Source of the DNA: Erysipelotrichaceae bacterium
GTDB lineage: Bacteria > Bacillota_I > Bacilli_A > Erysipelotrichales > Erysipelotrichaceae
Assembly: GCA_017539025.1 (NCBI GenBank)
Contig: JAFYHT010000016.1
Location: forward strand, 1 to 32,310
DNA: 32,310 nt
Reading direction: 5' to 3'
Of this stretch, positions 17,036-23,941 are shown piece by piece; within the stretch, counting starts at the first letter, position 1; each line of letters starts with the position of its first letter. A program made the translations under genes and the position numbers. Below the pieces are notes generated by a model that had not been told where the DNA came from, ran no database searches, and saw only the letters and a program-made list of their open reading frames with translations.

Positions 17036-17219
17036 TAACCTAATAATTGAAAATATTCTATTATAAGTAGAATTATTGTTATATCAATATATGAGAGAAA
17101 AGACGACAATTTCACATCATATTTCCATATAGATTCATATAAAACTGATGTAAAATGTTGTAGTGTGTAATAAAATACACACGGATTGTTTTATCAAATC
17201 AAAGAAAGCGAGGTGTTTC
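17036..17219 (+). promoter_or_regulatory. A/T-rich upstream region of the VanZ-like gene, with promoter and 5' hairpin
   Basis: TAAAAT at 17151-17156, preceded directly by TG, is the best -10; I see no convincing -35. Six nt later, where transcription should start, GTGTGTA (17163-17169) pairs with TACACAC (17176-17182) around ATAAAA. The layout copies the oppA promoter: the same TGTAAAAT, the same 6-nt gap, then a hairpin. A ribosome site GCGAGGTG precedes the ATG at 17220. The rest of the region is A/T-rich, with scattered TCATAT/ATATGA elements. Confidence 0.5.
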
Positions 17220-17612
17220 ATGTATCGTATCATATACTATTTCATTACTTTGATCACAAAGCTTCATAGAAAATTCTTATCCATAAACGACAATCACGGA
17301 TTGGATCTGACAGATAAGCAACTGCATTTCCTGATCATCGGGATCTTCGGTTTCTGTATGTTGATGGTGATCCAGCCGATCTTTAAGTGGCTGTCCAAAC
17401 ATCACGCAGAACTGCTGATCACGTTTCTCTATGTCTTTACCATCGTTGTCGTCGTATCCTTTGCGATCGAGATCGGACAGGCATGGTCAGGAACCGGGGA
17501 CATGGATTTCTATGATATCGCATCCGGACTATTGGGATTCTTTGTCTTCTTTGGGATCTATCTGATCGGCTATATCACGTTCAACGGGATCAGAAGAAGC
17601 ATCAAGAGTTAG
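17220..17612 (+). CDS. VanZ-like membrane protein
   Basis: This 130-residue protein has about three hydrophobic segments (about 36-55, 64-85, 99-122). The pattern TDKQLHF near 31-37, then EIGQ at 84-87 and GTGDMDFYDIASGLLG at 91-106, matches the VanZ-like signature (an acidic residue and Gln, then D..D before a small-residue helix). The biochemical role of VanZ-like proteins outside teicoplanin resistance is not settled; a part in envelope biology is likely. The ATG at 17220 is chosen because it follows AGGTG by 6 nt; an upstream in-frame GTG lies inside the predicted 5' hairpin. It stands between an XRE regulator and a terminator as a single-gene unit. Confidence 0.7.
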   Translation: MYRIIYYFITLITKLHRKFLSINDNHGLDLTDKQLHFLIIGIFGFCMLMVIQPIFKWLSKHHAELLITFLYVFTIVVVVSFAIEIGQAWSGTGDMDFYDIASGLLGFFVFFGIYLIGYITFNGIRRSIKS

Positions 17613-17635
17613 AAGTAGTTTGATTCAAAGTATGG

Positions 17636-17662
17636 CCGAAGGTTATTAGCCTTCGGTTTTTT
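17636..17662 (+). terminator. Terminator of the VanZ-like gene
   Basis: CCGAAGG pairs with CCTTCGG around TTATTAG, followed by TTTTTT. A second, weaker hairpin follows at about 17669-17702 (AAGAGC with GCTCTT, plus inner pairing), just upstream of the next promoter's -10. Confidence 0.92.
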
Positions 17663-17708
17663 AAATCAAGAGCTTTATTCCTCTATGGGAAATGAGGCTC
17701 TTTTCGTT

Positions 17709-17714
17709 TATAAT
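17709..17714 (+). promoter_or_regulatory. -10 element for the phosphofructokinase gene
   Basis: A perfect TATAAT lies 31 nt before the ATG, right behind the T-rich end of the weaker hairpin. No good -35 is visible. Unlike the leaderless genes here, this one has a 5' leader with a strong AGGAGG at 17733-17738. Confidence 0.6.
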
Positions 17715-17744
17715 GTAGGTAGTTGAAATCATAGGAGGAAAATC

Positions 17745-19406
17745 ATGATAATTTCACCACTTCAGAAGCAAAGGCTTCAGTACAATCCGAAGCTTCCGGG
17801 TATGCTCAGACACGGTATCAAAGAGATCAGTGTAAAAGAAGGGGAAGAAACAAGGAGTGTTGCCGATCAGGAAAAGATCGCTGCTTTATTCCCGAATACT
17901 TACGGTAAAAAAGAGATCACGTTTGAAAAGGGAGAAAACACTTCTCCAGCTAAGAAACAGGTCGTCGGTGTCATCCTTTCCGGCGGTCAGGCTCCGGGCG
18001 GACATAACGTCGTATGCGGCTTATATGACGCTTTAAAGGCTACGGACAAAGAGAATGTATTATTCGGCTTCAAAGGCGGACCAAGCGGTCTTCTGGAAGA
18101 TGATTATCTGATTTTTGATGATGAATATATCGATCAGTTCAGAAATACAGGTGGTTTTGATATCATCGGTTCCGGCAGAACGAAACTGGAAACAGAAGAA
18201 CAGTTCGCAGTAGCAGCTGAAGTCTGCAAGAAACATGGTATCACTGCGATCGTTATCATCGGTGGTGATGATTCCAATACCAATGCAGCTGTACTGGCTG
18301 AATACTTTGCAGCACATGAAACAGGCGTTCAGGTCATCGGCTGCCCGAAGACGATCGATGGCGACTTGAAGAATGAGGATATTGAATGTTCATTCGGTTT
18401 CGATACAGCTACCAAGACTTACAGTGAGCTGATCGGCAATATCGAAAGAGATGCAAACTCCGCTAAGAAATACTGGCACTTCGTAAAGGTCATGGGCCGT
18501 TCCGCTTCCCATGTCGCACTCGAGTGCGCTTTAGAGACTCAGCCTAACATCTGTCTGGTTTCCGAAGAAGTTGCGGAAAAGAAGATGTCTCTGGCTCAGA
18601 TCTCAAACTACATCGCTGATTCCGTTGCGGCAAGAGCAGCCAAGGGCTGGAACTTTGGCGTTGCGATCATTCCGGAAGGCGTTGTTGAATTCGTTCCTGA
18701 ATTCTCAGTCCTGATCAAGGAGATCAATGAATTACTGGCTGGTGAAAAAGCTCAGGAATTCAATGCTCTGGCTAGCTGGAAAGAGAAATATGCTTTCATC
18801 GAAAACGGTCTGACTAAAGAATCCATGGCTGTCTTTGCGATCCTTCCTGAAACGATCCAGCAGCAGCTCTTCTTGGAAAGAGACCCTCATGGCAACGTTC
18901 AGGTATCTCTGATCGAATCTGAGAAACTCTTCTCAGCATTAGTCAAGGCAAATCTCGACGAGAGAAAGAAGAACGGTACTTATAAAGGCAAGTTCTCACC
19001 GTTGCATCACTTCTTTGGTTATGAAGGCAGATGTGCATTCCCGTCCAACTTTGATGCGGACTACTGCTACTCACTTGGTTACAATGCATTCATGCTGATC
19101 CAGTACGGTTACAACGGTTATCTGTCAAAGATCTCCAATCTGTCAAAACCGGCAGAAGAGTGGGTCGCAGGCGGTATGCCGATCACCAAGATGATGAACA
19201 TGGAAAGAAGACACGGCGAAGACAAGCCTGTTATCAGAAAGGCTCTTGTTGAACTTGACGGTAAACCATTCAAGTACTTCGAGGCTCATAGAGAACAGTG
19301 GGCAGCTGAAACATGCTATCTATATCCGGGTGCTATCCAGTACTACGGACCGGATGAGGTATGCAACCTGACCACCAGAACATTGGCTCTGGAAAAGGGA
19401 GAATAA
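17745..19406 (+). CDS. pfp: Diphosphate--fructose-6-phosphate 1-phosphotransferase (PPi-PFK)
   Basis: This enzyme catalyses the reversible PPi-dependent phosphorylation of fructose 6-phosphate in glycolysis, saving ATP. The 553-residue length fits the long PPi-PFK clade rather than the 320-residue ATP enzymes. The PPi-specific residues are visible: GGDD at 173-176, whose last Asp replaces the Gly of ATP enzymes, and PKTIDGD at 201-207 with the Lys that excludes [12 protein letters not shown] at 80-88 and MGRSASH at 250-256 line the substrate sites. A strong ribosome site AGGAGG precedes the ATG. It is transcribed alone, between two terminators. No classical ATP-PFK is in the window, so I cannot say whether this is the cell's only PFK. 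Confidence 0.94.
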   Translation: MIISPLQKQRLQYNPKLPGMLRHGIKEISVKEGEETRSVADQEKIAALFPNTYGKKEITFEKGENTSPAKKQVVGVILSGGQAPGGHNVVCGLYDALKATDKENVLFGFKGGPSGLLEDDYLIFDDEYIDQFRNTGGFDIIGSGRTKLETEEQFAVAAEVCKKHGITAIVIIGGDDSNTNAAVLAEYFAAHETGVQVIGCPKTIDGDLKNEDIECSFGFDTATKTYSELIGNIERDANSAKKYWHFVKVMGRSASHVALECALETQPNICLVSEEVAEKKMSLAQISNYIADSVAARAAKGWNFGVAIIPEGVVEFVPEFSVLIKEINELLAGEKAQEFNALASWKEKYAFIENGLTKESMAVFAILPETIQQQLFLERDPHGNVQVSLIESEKLFSALVKANLDERKKNGTYKGKFSPLHHFFGYEGRCAFPSNFDADYCYSLGYNAFMLIQYGYNGYLSKISNLSKPAEEWVAGGMPITKMMNMERRHGEDKPVIRKALVELDGKPFKYFEAHREQWAAETCYLYPGAIQYYGPDEVCNLTTRTLALEKGE

Positions 19407-19437
19407 TCTTTCGGCTGATAAACTAAACAAATAACAG

Positions 19438-19472
19438 ACTCACATTTCCTTCCGGAACTGTGAGTTTTCTTT
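19438..19472 (+). terminator. Terminator after pfp
   Basis: ACTCACA pairs with TGTGAGT, with an inner TTCC/GGAA helix, followed by TTTTCTTTTT. It closes the pfp unit. Confidence 0.88.
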
Positions 19473-19551
19473 TTCTGATAAATGATATAGTGATAGTGAC
19501 AGGATATCTCGATATACAAGTAAGAATTTGCGAACGTGAGGATGACAACAT

Positions 19552-20079
19552 ATGAGAGAAATGGATCGTGATGGATTGATCATGTGCAGGATGCAGGGAA
19601 GAGCCTTTGAAAAATCTTTAGAGGAAGAAAACAGTTCCCCGGTTTTTATCAGACGTTTTATGAATTCTAATTTAGCGAGACGTATGGATAAAAACTACTT
19701 TCTGAATACCAACCAATCAGAAACGCAGATGGTAGAAGAGATTAATGAGGATTATCCTAGAAAAATCGGATCAATGAAATTTGATAAAGAAGAGATGTAC
19801 TGGATTGGTTATCTTTATCGATACTGGGCATATATCTGGAATATTTCAAGCAAAGAGATCTATCGAATCTGTGACGGGAACGATATGAGAAGACATTATC
19901 ATTATTTTCATTCTTTGGCACCGGAAAAAGCGATAGAGAAACTGATGGAAGAAAAGCATTATCAGCCTGTTTGTACTGATGAAGAAAAACATTACGAGAC
20001 CATCTATTCTAGCGAAATAGAAGAAAGATGCCGTAAGATTTTTTCGGAGAGACTGTTTCTTGAGAAAAACAAGATTTGA
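19552..20079 (+). CDS. Uncharacterised protein, resembling a solitary antitoxin-like family of gut Firmicutes
   Basis: This 175-residue soluble protein has no signal or membrane segment. The central stretch EEMYWIGYLYRYWAYIWN (residues 80-97), followed by ISSKEIYRI, and the earlier FIRRFMNSNLARRMD (32-46) form a pattern I remember from small proteins of gut clostridia that often sit next to DUF3990- or DUF3791-type genes and are suspected antitoxins. That is recollection, not proof. No toxin-like partner is next to it: pfp is upstream and the MFS gene is convergent. The ATG follows GAGGATGA at 19538-19545. The promoter is unclear; TATAGT at 19486-19491 has no good -35. It uses more A/T-rich codons than its neighbours, which could mean acquisition. 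Confidence 0.6.
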   Translation: MREMDRDGLIMCRMQGRAFEKSLEEENSSPVFIRRFMNSNLARRMDKNYFLNTNQSETQMVEEINEDYPRKIGSMKFDKEEMYWIGYLYRYWAYIWNISSKEIYRICDGNDMRRHYHYFHSLAPEKAIEKLMEEKHYQPVCTDEEKHYETIYSSEIEERCRKIFSERLFLEKNKI

Positions 20080-20083
20080 AAAC

Positions 20084-20106
20084 GAAGGAAGAAGTTCCTT
20101 CTTTTA
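20084..20106. terminator. Bidirectional terminator between convergent genes
   Basis: GAAGGAA pairs with TTCCTTC around GAAG, followed by TTTTATTT on the plus strand. The opposite side continues into a short T-tract after the MFS gene's stop, so it can serve both genes. Confidence 0.75.
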
Positions 20107-21240
20107 TTTGATGGATCTGATGTATTCAATCACAGAGATAAACAAGAGGAAAGCACAGGAAAGTATTCCAAGCTTCAGATCATAGTCGGCGATCTTTCCG
20201 CAGATGACAATGACAAAGATACAGACGATGTCTACAAACATGGAATTGGCGGAGATCAGAGATGCCCTGTCATCGGAATCGATGGATTCATGTTGAATAG
20301 AAGAAGAGATCGGTACGAAAAATCCATATAGGACATCGATCATACAGAAAGACAGGACGACAAGGAAAACATTGCGTGAAAAGGCAACACAAAGTGTAAA
20401 GAAACACTGTAAAGATAAGATGATGATCGCCAGTTTGTTTCTTCCAAATAGATCGCTCAGTTTCTTTGACAGTGCATTGGATGTATCCAGGAGATTCATC
20501 AGGATATTGATGAAGCCAATCTGAGATAAAGTCAATCCGATTTCAAGGTATTTTTCCTGATTAAGGAAGACAGCTAAGAGATGTGTCGTTTCTGATAACA
20601 GAGCGGTAGAGATCAGAAGCCTGATCAGTTTTTTATTTTTGAGGACCGTTTTGAATAAAGAGAAGATCCGGGGTCTTTCCGTCTCTTCCTTTTCTTTCTT
20701 CACTTCAATTAAGAACAAGGAGAGTATGAACGATAAGAGATAGGGGATGATCGTTGCGAATGCTGACATCCTGAGATCATCTTTGATGAAAAAGGCAAAG
20801 ACAAATGAAGAAAACAACATACCGATCGTCCCACATGCGGAATGATATCCGAAATTGCGATGGGAGTTTTCCTGATCTGAGAGATATATGATGCTGGAAT
20901 CAACGCCGGTCAATCCGGAGAATACGACAGCCAAAAGGATCCTTTCAATCAGAAACATCGTGAATCCATAGGCTTTATAGAAGATGATCTTGGAGATGAA
21001 ATACAAAAATGAACAGATGATCATTGATTTCTTATATCCGATACGATCAGCCAGAATACCCCAAGGGATCTCTAAAAGAATCGTCAATGCGTAATTGATG
21101 CCTTCGATCAGAGAGATCTCGAATAATGTGATCCCGAATGTCTGACGATAGATCGATGCGACAGAGGCATAGAAAACCATCCCCTGTAATAAGGAGATCA
21201 TAAACATGATCGGAATATTCCTTTTCACATCTGTTTTCAT
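20104..21240 (-). CDS. MFS transporter
   Basis: This 378-residue integral membrane protein has about twelve hydrophobic segments. The MFS signature GILADRIGYKKS follows the second segment. Substrate cannot be told; drug efflux or metabolite export are common for this type. I start it at the ATG at 21240 (MKTDVKRN). A longer frame would run into the asnA terminator and give a charged, non-hydrophobic extension. On the minus strand a perfect TATAAT ends 9 nt before this ATG and no ribosome site is seen, so the message is probably leaderless. It is convergent with the orphan protein gene. Confidence 0.85.
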   Translation of the reverse strand: MKTDVKRNIPIMFMISLLQGMVFYASVASIYRQTFGITLFEISLIEGINYALTILLEIPWGILADRIGYKKSMIICSFLYFISKIIFYKAYGFTMFLIERILLAVVFSGLTGVDSSIIYLSDQENSHRNFGYHSACGTIGMLFSSFVFAFFIKDDLRMSAFATIIPYLLSFILSLFLIEVKKEKEETERPRIFSLFKTVLKNKKLIRLLISTALLSETTHLLAVFLNQEKYLEIGLTLSQIGFINILMNLLDTSNALSKKLSDLFGRNKLAIIILSLQCFFTLCVAFSRNVFLVVLSFCMIDVLYGFFVPISSSIQHESIDSDDRASLISANSMFVDIVCIFVIVICGKIADYDLKLGILSCAFLLFISVIEYIRSIK

Positions 21241-21249
21241 AACACAACT

Positions 21250-21255
21250 ATTATA
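21250..21255 (-). promoter_or_regulatory. -10 element of the MFS gene (leaderless arrangement)
   Basis: A minus-strand TATAAT lies 9 nt before the ATG at 21240. It sits immediately behind the T-tract of the asnA terminator. The predicted transcript would begin 0-3 nt before the start codon. Confidence 0.6.
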
Positions 21256-21287
21256 CTTCAAAAAGAAAAGCTCATTTCTGAGCTTTA
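21256..21287 (-). terminator. Terminator of asnA
   Basis: On the minus strand AAAGCTCA pairs with TGAGCTTT around GAAA, then TTCTTTTT follows. The asnA stop codon TAA (21285-21287) lies within the 5' arm, so the hairpin begins with the end of the gene. Confidence 0.9.
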
Positions 21288-22289
21288 GAGGATAATGACT
21301 TCTTTTTCCTTGCAATAGGTGAGAGTTTCTTCATCCCAGATGGATGACTGAACTTCTCCGATATGTGCCTTGTTCATCAGAAGCATGCACAGCCTGCTTT
21401 CGCCGATCCCTCCGCCGATCGTATATGGAAGCTGCTTGTGTAGGATCATGCTGTGGTATTGATATCTCAGTTTATACTCTTCATTTTTCAGTTTCAGCTG
21501 TTCGATCAGAGAATCTTCATCGACTCTGATGCCCATGCTGGAGACTTCAAATGCACAATCCAGTAATTCATTATAGTAAAGCAGGTCACCATTGAGATTC
21601 CAGTCATCATAGTCGGCAGCTCGATCATCATGTGGCTTGCCATCACTCAGATCATGACCGATTCCTTTGATGAAAACGGACTTATATTCCTTTAGAAGAG
21701 CTTTTTCTCTTTCCTTGGAATCCAATCCCGGATACATATCCAATACTTCCTGAGAATCAAAGAAATGAAGCTCTTTGCTTAATGTCGTTGTGATCGAAGG
21801 ATATCTTTCTTTTAAGGCATCCAATGTTTCTAAGATACAGTTATGGATCTTGGATACAGTCTCATATAGATAATCGAGATTCCTCTGCTGCTTGTTTATG
21901 ACTTTTTCCCAGTCCCACTGGTCGACATAGATGGAATGCAGATTGTCGATCTTTTCATCTTTTCTGATGGCATTCATATCCGTATAAAGACCATTTCCTT
22001 CATAGAAGTTATAGTCATATAAGGCCATCCTTTTCCATTTGGCCAAGGAGTGAACGATAACACATTCCTTATTAATACAAGGGGCAATGAAGTTGACAGC
22101 CTGAGCCTTGCCATCCAGATCATCATTGAGACCGGTCGATCTGCCGACGAAAAGGGGAGCCGAGACTCTCTTCAGATTCAGGGCTTTTGTCAGTTTCTCT
22201 TCAAATACTCTTTTGATGAAACTGATGGAAGCTTGTGTTTCATAAAGATCCAGTGAGGATCTGTATCCTTCAGGTAAATATATACTCAT
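21285..22289 (-). CDS. asnA: Aspartate--ammonia ligase (asparagine synthetase A)
   Basis: AsnA makes asparagine from aspartate, ammonia and ATP through an aspartyl-AMP intermediate. It is a class II synthetase-like enzyme without an anticodon domain. The 334-residue length is standard. Family features include the N-terminal YETQASISFIKRVFEEKL, RVSAPLFV followed by GLNDDLDG, the HSLAKWKRMAL segment, and the C-terminal GGGIGESRLCMLL as class II motif 3. The ATG at 22289 lies 6 nt behind a TAGAAT -10 with an upstream TG, and lacks a ribosome site: a leaderless arrangement. It is a single-gene unit with its own terminator. It would supply free asparagine to the AsnRS encoded earlier in the window. 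Confidence 0.96.
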   Translation of the reverse strand: MSIYLPEGYRSSLDLYETQASISFIKRVFEEKLTKALNLKRVSAPLFVGRSTGLNDDLDGKAQAVNFIAPCINKECVIVHSLAKWKRMALYDYNFYEGNGLYTDMNAIRKDEKIDNLHSIYVDQWDWEKVINKQQRNLDYLYETVSKIHNCILETLDALKERYPSITTTLSKELHFFDSQEVLDMYPGLDSKEREKALLKEYKSVFIKGIGHDLSDGKPHDDRAADYDDWNLNGDLLYYNELLDCAFEVSSMGIRVDEDSLIEQLKLKNEEYKLRYQYHSMILHKQLPYTIGGGIGESRLCMLLMNKAHIGEVQSSIWDEETLTYCKEKEVIIL

Positions 22290-22295
22290 GGAATT

Positions 22296-22304
22296 ATTCT
22301 AGCA
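22296..22304 (-). promoter_or_regulatory. asnA extended -10 promoter (leaderless arrangement)
   Basis: The minus strand reads TGC-TAGAAT, an extended -10, followed by 6 nt and the ATG. The extended TG motif compensates for the absence of a good -35. Transcription would begin at the start codon within a base or two. Confidence 0.6.
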
Positions 22305-22376
22305 CAATATGAATGAAAAGATTTACATAATTAATTGAAAATAGTAACAATGACTGAAATTTTTACAGGAAAAATG

Positions 22377-22404
22377 TTGACATGGAAGTTTCATGTGTTA
22401 AACT
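22377..22404 (+). promoter_or_regulatory. liv operon promoter with a palindrome in the spacer
   Basis: TTGACA at 22377-22382 is a perfect -35; TAAACT at 22399-22404 is 16 bp away, with TG at the extended -10 position (22396-22397). The expected start is near 22411. The palindrome CATGGAAGTTTCATG (22381-22395; 12 of 15 positions symmetric) fills the spacer and could be an operator. It leads into the leader peptide gene. Confidence 0.75.
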
Positions 22405-22435
22405 ATTACCATACAAACAGAAAGGAGATCTTAGT

Positions 22436-22549
22436 ATGAAACGACATAGTTTAAAAGATATGATCTTCTTTGCTGTCGAAGATGTATTAGTCATTATCGA
22501 TGTATTGGTACTACGCTTAGGTGGCATTATTATTATGCAGGCGTGTTGA
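22436..22549 (+). CDS. Leader peptide of the liv operon, Val/Leu/Ile-rich, 37 codons
   Basis: This small gene has an ideal ribosome site (AAAGGAG at 22421-22427, 8 nt before the ATG) and ends at TGA 22547-22549. Codons 17-26 read Val-Leu-Val-Ile-Ile-Asp-Val-Leu-Val-Leu, and codons 31-33 are three consecutive ATT (Ile). About 16 of 37 residues are Ile, Leu or Val. It lies directly ahead of mutually exclusive antiterminator and terminator structures and of genes importing exactly these amino acids, as in classical ribosome-mediated attenuation (compare ilvL, ivbL). The product is expected to have no function beyond being translated. The peptide is not one I know by name. Confidence 0.85.
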   Translation: MKRHSLKDMIFFAVEDVLVIIDVLVLRLGGIIIMQAC

Positions 22550-22554
22550 TATAT

Positions 22555-22620
22555 CGATAATGGAAAGCTATTGATGAAAAAATGATGAGCTTGCTGTTAT
22601 CGCGTAGCTCATCTTTTATT
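22555..22620 (+). promoter_or_regulatory. Transcription attenuator of the liv operon (antiterminator and terminator)
   Basis: Terminator: GATGAGCT (22584-22591) pairs with AGCTCATC (22606-22613), then TTTTATTTTT. Antiterminator: CGATAATGG (22555-22563) pairs with CTGTTATCG (22594-22602), with two G.U pairs. After one A.G mismatch the helix continues as AAGCT (22565-22569) with AGCTT (22588-22592). That inner part takes bases 22588-22591 of the terminator's 5' arm, so the two folds exclude each other. The left arm begins 6 nt after the leader stop codon. A ribosome finishing at the stop would cover it and allow termination. One stalled on Ile, Leu or Val codons upstream would leave it free and allow read-through. 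Confidence 0.82.
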
Positions 22621-22680
22621 TTTGTTAGAAACAGCAACTGCTGTATCTATAAAAAACTACTTACAGAAAGGAAGAAGTTT

Positions 22681-23871
22681 ATGAAAAAATTATTAGTTGT
22701 ATTGCTGAGTGTCCTCTGTGTACTGACACTTGCCGGCTGTTCTAACGGCGGTTCAGGAAACGGCGGCGGAAACGATGCGCCTCCAACAGATGAGACTGTT
22801 ACTGTCAAACTGGGCGGTTCCGGTCCGTTGAGCGGTGACGCAAAGGTTTATGGTGAGGCTGTCCGTAATGCTGCTCAGATCGCTGTCGATGAGATCAATG
22901 CTTCTGATTCCAAGATCAAGTTCGATTTCAACATGGCTGATGATGAGGCTTCCGGTGAAAAGGCAGTTGCTGCTTATTCCACACTCTATGACTGGGGTAT
23001 GCAGGTTTCTCTGCTGACTGTCACTTCCGGTGCGGGTGCCGCTGTTGCGTCAAGCTATGATGAAGACCAGATCTTTGCGATCACTCCATCCGGTTCTTCT
23101 ACAGCTCTTGTCTATACTGATTCTCAGAATTTCAAGGGTAATTTCCAGATGTGCTTTACAGATCCAAACCAGGGTGTTGCTTCTGCTAACTACATGAAGG
23201 ATCATTTTGCAGACAAGACGATCGCTGTCATCTACAAGTCAGACGATGTTTATTCTGCAGGTGTCAATGAAAAGTTTGCGGCACAGGCTGCTGCCAACGG
23301 TCTGAATGTTGTTTATTCAGGCGCATTCACTGATGACTCTTCAACTGATTTCTCTACTCAGCTGACTGCTGCAAAAGATGCAGGTGCTGATCTGGTTTAT
23401 CTGCCGATCTACTACCAGCCAGCTTCAATCATCCTGAAACAGGCAAGTGATATGGGTTACGCTCCGACATTCTTCGGTGTTGATGGTATGGATGGTATCC
23501 TGACTCTGGAAGGTTTCGATACTTCCCTGGCAGAAGGCGTTTACCTGTTGACACCGTTCGCAGCTGATGCTGAAGATGAAAAGACGAAGCATTTCGTAGA
23601 AGCTTACCAGAGCAGATTTGGTGAAACTCCGAACCAGTTCGCAGCTGATGCTTATGACTGTGTCTATGCGATCAAGCAGGCTTTAGAGAATATCGGATAC
23701 AATTCTATGTATGCTCCGAACGCTTTATTTGATGACATGGTTGCTCAGTTCACTTCAATGACCTTTGACGGCGTTACCGGTACAAGCATGACTTGGGCTG
23801 AAAACGGTGAAGTTTCAAAGGCTCCGAAGGCTGTTGTTATTACAAACGGTGTCTACGTTTCAGCAGACTAG
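22681..23871 (+). CDS. livJ: Branched-chain amino acid ABC transporter substrate-binding lipoprotein
   Basis: This is a type I periplasmic-binding-fold receptor of the Leu/Ile/Val family (LivJ/LivK). The signal peptide ends in lipobox LAGC with C20 as the lipid-modified residue, followed by a Gly/Ser/Asn linker. The mature part opens with VTVKLGGSGPLSGDAKVYGEAVRNAAQIAVDEIN, the classic LivJ start. It is 396 residues from the ATG at 22681, which follows AGAAAGGAAG. A longer in-frame start exists but would begin inside the terminator hairpin and precede the signal peptide. It is controlled by the leader attenuator just upstream and followed by a hairpin before livH. Confidence 0.94.
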   Translation: MKKLLVVLLSVLCVLTLAGCSNGGSGNGGGNDAPPTDETVTVKLGGSGPLSGDAKVYGEAVRNAAQIAVDEINASDSKIKFDFNMADDEASGEKAVAAYSTLYDWGMQVSLLTVTSGAGAAVASSYDEDQIFAITPSGSSTALVYTDSQNFKGNFQMCFTDPNQGVASANYMKDHFADKTIAVIYKSDDVYSAGVNEKFAAQAAANGLNVVYSGAFTDDSSTDFSTQLTAAKDAGADLVYLPIYYQPASIILKQASDMGYAPTFFGVDGMDGILTLEGFDTSLAEGVYLLTPFAADAEDEKTKHFVEAYQSRFGETPNQFAADAYDCVYAIKQALENIGYNSMYAPNALFDDMVAQFTSMTFDGVTGTSMTWAENGEVSKAPKAVVITNGVYVSAD

Positions 23872-23889
23872 TTTATTGAAAAAATAAGA

Positions 23890-23919
23890 TAAAGGTTGCT
23901 GAATTTTCAGCAACCTTTA
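23890..23919 (+). terminator. Intercistronic hairpin between livJ and livH
   Basis: TAAAGGTTGCTG pairs with CAGCAACCTTTA, a 12-bp stem. The T-tract after it is short, so partial termination or 3'-end protection of livJ mRNA is likelier than a full stop. A TATACT hexamer occurs twice just after it (23918-23923, 23925-23930), so a weak internal promoter for livH cannot be excluded. Confidence 0.7.
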
Positions 23920-23941
23920 TACTGTATACTAAAGAGGGATT

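Noticed and set aside
17220..17612. Calling the VanZ-like gene a glycopeptide-resistance gene
   Set aside because: No vanH, vanA or vanX type genes are nearby. VanZ-like domains are common in Firmicutes without resistance.
21241..21315. Longer start for the MFS gene
   Set aside because: It would begin inside the asnA coding end and run through its terminator. The extension is not hydrophobic, and a TATAAT lies between it and the ATG at 21240.
22359..22375. ATTTTT-N5-AAAAAT inverted repeat, considered as a CodY box before the liv promoter
   Set aside because: Only about 9 of 15 positions fit the CodY consensus, which is little better than expected in A/T-rich DNA.
22582..22680. N-terminal extension of the livJ frame, starting inside the attenuator
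   Set aside because: It would put about 33 residues before a perfect lipoprotein signal peptide and start within the terminator hairpin. The ATG at 22681 has the proper ribosome site.
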